Origin: Eulemur rufifrons
Taxonomy: Eukaryota > Chordata > Mammalia > Primates > Lemuridae
DNA: 64,000 nt
Direction: 5' to 3'
Assembly: GCF_041146395.1 (NCBI RefSeq)
Contig: NC_091010.1
Span: forward strand, 52,658,001-52,722,000
The translations under genes and the position numbers were made by a program. The notes beneath the pieces were generated by a model, which worked only from the letters and a program-made list of their open reading frames with translations, had not been told where the DNA came from and did no database searches. The number at the start of each line of letters is the position of its first letter. Positions within the stretch are counted from its first letter, which is position 1. Positions 59,150 to 64,000 of this stretch are shown in pieces.

Positions 59150-59450
59150 AAATCAATGATTGAGACTTATACCTGTAAAGAGGAAAAGAGAAGTTAAATT
59201 AAATCTATGTTAAGTAGCAAGAAGGAAATAATATAAATGTAGAAACTAATGAAACAAGAAAAATTTAAGAAATAGAGAAAATTCAGTAAGATCAATATCT
59301 GGATCTTTGAGAAGAATAATAATATTAATAATTCTGTACCTGGTGATGTAGAGTGATGAAGTAAAAATAAACAACAAACAAATCACCAATATCAGAATAA
59401 AGTGGGGGATATTACTCCAAATCCTACAATCATTAATAGGATAATAAGTG
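59150..59450 (+). mobile_element. Older L1 ORF2 fragment, left part (host of the nested insertion)
   Basis: Aagaaggaaataatataaat, then gatcaatatctggatctttg, then gggggatattactccaaatc are degraded L1 ORF2 from just upstream of the reverse transcriptase core. The same ORF2 resumes at 63741. Confidence 0.65.
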
Positions 59451-59767
59451 GAGTAGTTCCACTTCTGGAATGGTTACATGAGAAGAGTCATGCACCTGAA
59501 CCCCAGTGAAATAACTGTAATTTATAACATTATTAAAAAGCAACGATGACCACAATTAAAATTTTCTGGAAATTTGGGCATACAGCAAGTGAAGATATAT
59601 TTACTCAAGAAAATCTACTAAATCTTAGTAAGAACAGTGAAGCTGTGGCATTTAATACGTGAATGCTCCATCTCTCTGCCTTTCCTAGTTCCACATGGTG
59701 CACTGTCTAGATGGGGTAGCTAGGAAGATGATGTTGCTTCTGCTCTCAGTTATCAGTCAGAGGATAT

Positions 59768-60200
59768 TGCTATAGTTCAGACATTTGACCTTCCAAACCG
59801 CATGTTGAAATTTGATCCCCACTGTTGGAGATGGGGCATAATTAGGGGTGTTTTGGCCATGGGGGCAGATCCCTCATGAATGGCTTGGAGCTGTCCTTGT
59901 CCTCCTCATAGTGTGTGAGCTCTTGCTCTATCAGTTCCTATGAACACTAGTTTTTAGAAAGAATCTGATCCCTCCCCCTCCCCTGTCTTTCTTGCTTCTA
60001 CTCCCTCACCATGTGATTTCTGCTCTTTCCAGGTCCCCTTCGCCTTCCATCAGGAGTCTGAGGCCTTGACCAGAAGCAGATGTGGTGCCATGCTTCTTGT
60101 ATACCTTACAGCAGCATGATCCAAATAAACTGCTTCTTTTTATAATACTCAGCCTCAAACTTCAGATATTCCTTTATAGCAACACAAATGGGCTAGGACA
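59768..60200 (+). mobile_element. MST-type MaLR solo LTR nested in the L1M 5' region
   Basis: Complete 433-base LTR from tgctatagttcagac to ggctaggaca. Internal landmarks are gatccctcatgaatggcttg, ccttcgccttccatcaggag, agaagcagatgtggtgccat and an AATAAA signal near 60125. Flanks gatat (59763-59767) and gacat (60201-60205) look like a 5-bp TSD with one change. Confidence 0.88.
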
Positions 60201-61494
60201 GACATGATCTCACTGTGATGGGCAGGTCTCCAGTATCTCACCTGACCCCTCAGCTGCAAGTTGCAGAGAATAAATTCCTGCCAAGTATGGCTGAGAGGTC
60301 AAGGAACGTCTTCCTGTATATCCAGCCCCCACTTATGGGGTGGAGGCTCTAGCTTATGTGTAACAGGATTTGAATGCTGGGTCCTTTATTGTTCTTACCT
60401 TAGCTTGCTTGTAAGGTGAAGAGTCCATGCTGGGAAAAGCAAGCCAAGAAGATCAGAAGCTACTGACCCTGCATAGTGCTCTGCTTATAAAGTATGGTTG
60501 TCATTATGAGAGAAGTAGGCTATTATCTTTGCCCACAGCTTTGGAGCTGTTTCTCAGAAATTGTGCTAAAGGAGAGAAACAGTCCCTAAGAACAGAGAGC
60601 TCCAAAGCTCTCTCCAAAGGAACAGATGTCATTTGAAAAAGTATAAGGAAGTTGGAGCCTAAGGTCACTCATGAAGACAATGGAGATTTTGATGATAACC
60701 AATAAAAGGTAGACTTACAGAAGAAAGCATTAACAAACTTGAAGATAGATTGGTAGACATTATGCAATATGAAGAACAGAAAGAAAAGAGAATGAAGGAA
60801 AATGAATAGAGCCTCAGAGAAATGTGGGCTACCATTAAGGACACCACCATATGCATTATGAAAATAACTGAAGGAGAGAAGAGAGAAGAAACAGAAAAAA
60901 ATTATTCAAAGAAATAATAGCTGAAAACTTTCCAATTTTGCTGAAAAACATTGCTCTAATCCAAGAAGCTCAATTCAATCCAAGTAGGATAAATACAGAG
61001 AGATCCATACCAAGACACATCATAGTAAAAATGTGGAAAGTCAAGTACAGAGAAAATCTTGAAAGCAGCAGAGCAAAAATGACTAGTCACATGTCATACA
61101 ACAAAATTAGCATTCAAAAATAAAGACACGATAAAGACAATTCCAGACAAACAATAACTGAGAGAAATGAATGTTGCAAGCTTGTCTTACAAGAAATAAA
61201 GAAATTATTCAGATTATTAAAGGACACTAGAAAGTAATTCAAATTTGCATAATAAACAAAGAAACAAAACAAAAAAAATCACAAAAACCAAAATAGAGCA
61301 CATACAAGATAATTACATAATTATAAAAGATAGCACAATTGCATATTTCTTTTCTTTTCTGTTCTTAAGTAATTTAAAAAGAAATTATACAAAACAATGT
61401 TTTGCTGGGCCAATATCAGGTATGAATCTAATATATTTCACAGTAATAGTACAAGAAAGGTGAGTGGAAGCAAGCTGTATTGGAGTAAAGATGT

Positions 61495-62990
61495 GACACC
61501 ATATTGATAGAACAAATGACAAAACCACAAATGACCATCTCAATACACATAGAAAAATCATTTGACAAAATTCAACACCCCTTCATAATAAATAACTCAG
61601 CAAACCAGGCATAGAAGAGCTCTTCCATTACCTGGTAGAAAACTTCTATGAAAAATTCCCAGCTAAGATCATACTTAATGGTGACAGATTGAATGCTTTT
61701 CCCCTAAGATGAGGAACAAAACAAAAATGACTGCTCTCTCCACTTCCATTCAACTTTGTACTGGAGGTTCAAGACAGAGACATTAGGCAACACATGTAAA
61801 TAAGTGGCATCAGGTTAGAAAAGAAGTAAATTATCTCAATTTGTAGATAACATCATCTAATATCTAGACAATCCTAAGTAATACACTAGACACTATTAGA
61901 GGTAGTAAGCAAGTTCAGTAAGGTTGGAGGATAAAAGATCAATATACAGAAATCAATTGTTTTTCTATTCACTTGCAATGAACAATCCAAAATAGAAATT
62001 TAGAAAGCAATTATATTTATAATAGCATCAAAAATAATAAATACTTAGGAATAAATTTAACATAAGAAAAATTCTTATACTCTGAAAACTACAAAACACT
62101 GATAGAAATTAAAGAAAGTCTAAAAAAATAAAAAGACATCCTATGCTTATTAACCAGGGGACTTGACGATTTTAAGATGAAAATATTTTCCAAATTGATT
62201 TAAAGATTCAATGTAATCTCTTTCAGAATCTCAGCTGACTTCTTAGTAGAAATTAATAAATTAATTCTAAAATCCATATGCAAATTCAAGGGAACTGGAA
62301 GAACCAAAATATCTTGATAAAGAAGAATGAAGTTGGATAACTCACATTTCCAAACTTATATAGTTACTACAAACCTACAATAATCAAGAGAGTCTGGTAT
62401 GCAAATAGAATTGACATATAGATTGATGTAATACTATTGACAGTTCAGTAATAAATTCATATACCTATGGTCAATGAATTTTCAACAAGAGTGCCAAGAT
62501 CATTCAATGGGAGAAAGTATAGTCTTTTCAATAAATGGTAGTGGAACAATTATATCTCTTCATGCAAATGAATGAATTTGGACCACTAATTTATAGAAAA
62601 TTAACTCAAAATGGATCAAAGGCCTAAATGTAAGAGCTAATACCAAAATTGTCTTAGAATAAAACGTAAGCATAAATCTTTATGCCTTGGATTAGGCAAT
62701 GGTTTCTTAGATATGACAATAAAATTAAAATGCAAAAAATAGACAAATTTAACTTCATCAAAATTTAAATCTGTGCTTTATAGGATGCTGACAAGAAAGG
62801 GTGCTGATTACCCACAGAATGGGCTAAAGTATTTGAAAATAATATATCTGTCAAGGGACATGTATATACAATATATAAAGAACCATTACAAATCAATAAT
62901 AAAAGGCAAATAACTCAGTTAAAATGGGAAAGTATCTGAATATGCATGTCTACAATTGTCCATTAAGCAAATGACTATTTGCTCAATATT
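61495..62990 (+). pseudogene. L1 ORF2 remnant (reverse transcriptase and C-terminal part)
   Basis: Landmarks in order: atgaccatctcaatacacat (61528), ggtgacagattgaatgcttt (61680), cttaggaataaatttaacat (62044), catttccaaacttatatagt (62345), gatcaaaggcctaaatgtaa (62613), and ccttggattaggcaatggtt (62685). The frame is broken many times; no enzyme is encoded. A further small deletion is apparent near 62960-63005. Confidence 0.85.
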
Positions 62991-63004
62991 ATTCATCTTA
63001 ATGA

Positions 63005-63740
63005 AACATCCACTTCACATCCACTAGGATGGTTAAAATAAAATAGACAGATAACAAGTTGTCAGCAACAATGTGGAGGAATTATAATCCTCGTACATTC
63101 CTGGTAGGAATTGAAAATGGTTCACCCACCTTGTACAACAGCTGTTCCTCAAAATGTTAAATATGGAGTTACAATATGATCCAGCAATTCCAATCCTAGG
63201 TCCATACAGAAGAGAATTGAAAACATACATCTGCACAAAAAGTTGCATAAGATTGTTCATGGCATCAGTATTTCTAATAGCCAAAAGTGTATGCAGCTCA
63301 AATGCCCATCGACTGAGGAATGAATAAATAAAAATGGTATGTTTATACAATGGAATATTACTCAGCAATAAGTAAGTTCTAATACATCATGCAAGTAGAT
63401 GAACTTCAAAAACTTTATGCTAACGAAGCAAGTCATAGAAGACCACATATTATTTGATTCCATTAATATGAAATGTCTAGAATGGGCAAATATATAGACA
63501 GAGAGTTCATTAGTGGTTGTGCCAGGGGTGGAGGTTGGTAGGGAGAAATGAGGAATGACTGCTAATGGGTACTGGAGATTTTTTTTAGAGGGGAAGGGCT
63601 GATGAAATTGTTCTGAAACTGATTATGATCTTGGTTGCAAAGCTCTGTAAATATAGTTTTTTTAAAAAGCAAACAATAAATTGTATATTATAAAGGAATA
63701 AATTTTATGGAATGTGAAATACATTTAAGTAAAACTTATT
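63005..63740 (+). mobile_element. L1 ORF2 end and 3' UTR
   Basis: Cttcacatccactaggatgg, then aatatgatccagcaattcca, then atgcccatcgactgaggaat, then gtgactgctaatggg-type wording near 63556-63570, then the terminal aaattttatggaatgtgaa. The antisense 111-codon frame at 63033-63368 is a shadow. Confidence 0.85.
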
Positions 63741-64000
63741 TAAATAGGAGAATAAGTGAATATTATAAAGAAAGCTATGCCAATAAATTTGACAACTTAG
63801 TTTAAATGTAAGAATTTCATAAAAGGCACAAATGACCAAAACTAAGACAAGAAAAAGACAAAATCCAAATAGCCCAATATATAGTAAATACAGTGAATTA
63901 ATAATTTATTCACTTTCAAATAAAACTATGGGTGAATATGGCTTTACTGGTCAAGTCTATCAAACACATAAGGAGGAAATAATATAAATTTGACATTCAT
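63741..64000 (+). mobile_element. Older L1 ORF2 fragment, right part (continues past the window)
   Basis: Gctatgccaataaatttgac, then ggtgaatatggctttactgg, then tcaagtctatcaaacacata continue the same ORF2 region that stops at 59450, as expected if the 4.3-kb L1M landed inside it. Confidence 0.7.

Larger units (their letters stand above)
59451..63740 (+). mobile_element. L1M element inserted into the older L1, with internal ORF2 deletion
   Basis: Starts with an L1M-type 5' region (59451-59767, resuming at 60206). It runs through the region ending caccaagacacat-like wording (61000-61020) to about 61470, then jumps to ORF2 (cattatgacaaaattcaac-type RT motif region at about 61555) and continues to the L1 3' UTR end. 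About 3 kb containing the endonuclease and first half of RT is missing. Many stops and frameshifts. Diverged TSD: taataggataataagtg (59434-59450) and taaataggagaataagtg (63741-63758). Confidence 0.7.

Noticed and set aside
63033..63368. 111-codon antisense open frame
   Set aside because: Shadow of the L1 ORF2 end and 3' UTR on the opposite strand.

Overview
The window is primate nuclear DNA, almost certainly from a strepsirrhine (lemur-type) primate. Three Alu copies are present. The two best preserved (32488-32830 and 41303-41654) have the lemur-type sequence: a gtggcgtcag-ctagctcacagcaacctc left arm and a linker ending in ataatttctttctattttta. Three short 5'-truncated L1 tails (28120-28395, 50016-50155, 54085-54210) carry an L1 3' end that I associate with strepsirrhines. 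No bacterial, plasmid, phage or CRISPR feature was seen.

The only protein-coding sequence I can support is exon 1 of SORCS1 (VPS10-domain sorting receptor) on the minus strand, CDS 5009-5566. It encodes 186 residues: signal peptide, propeptide, furin-type RRRR site and the beginning of the mature N-terminus. It ends at a GTGAGT donor. Positions 1-5008 are therefore the start of intron 1. Positions 5567 to about 6090 are the 5' UTR and CpG-island promoter. Everything to the right, to 64000, lies upstream of the gene and looks like a gene desert made of old repeats and unique sequence.

Intron 1 (1-5008) holds several MIR SINE relics and otherwise unrecognised sequence. From 6.1 to 13.6 kb there are two (TG)n tracts close to the promoter, a 51-bp tandem repeat (8153-8285), and L2 and MIR relics. 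From 14 to 32 kb lie an antisense L1 5' region, MER5-type hAT fossils, several MaLR/ERVL LTRs, a diverged Alu with a clear target-site duplication (TSD), L2s, and a free left Alu monomer. From 32 to 47 kb lie two lemur-type Alus and what appear to be two separate decayed class III (ERVL-like) retroviral remnants in the same orientation (about 37.2-41.2 kb and about 43.0-46.4 kb). From 47 to 59 kb the sequence is repeat-poor with small fossils, including a lemur-type L1 tail nested in an unidentified repeat. From 59.1 kb to the end there is a three-layer nest: an old L1 ORF2 split by a later L1, whose 5' region was itself split by an MST-type LTR.

No novel gene system was found. The items most worth checking are the nested L1/L1/MST structure, the ERVL-like remnants, the 51-bp tandem repeat, the paired (TG)n tracts near the SORCS1 promoter, and repeat-free blocks that could be conserved distal regulatory elements. 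Repeat names come from recognising consensus sequences by eye. Family-level calls are firmer than subfamily calls, and most repeat edges are good to about 10-50 bases.
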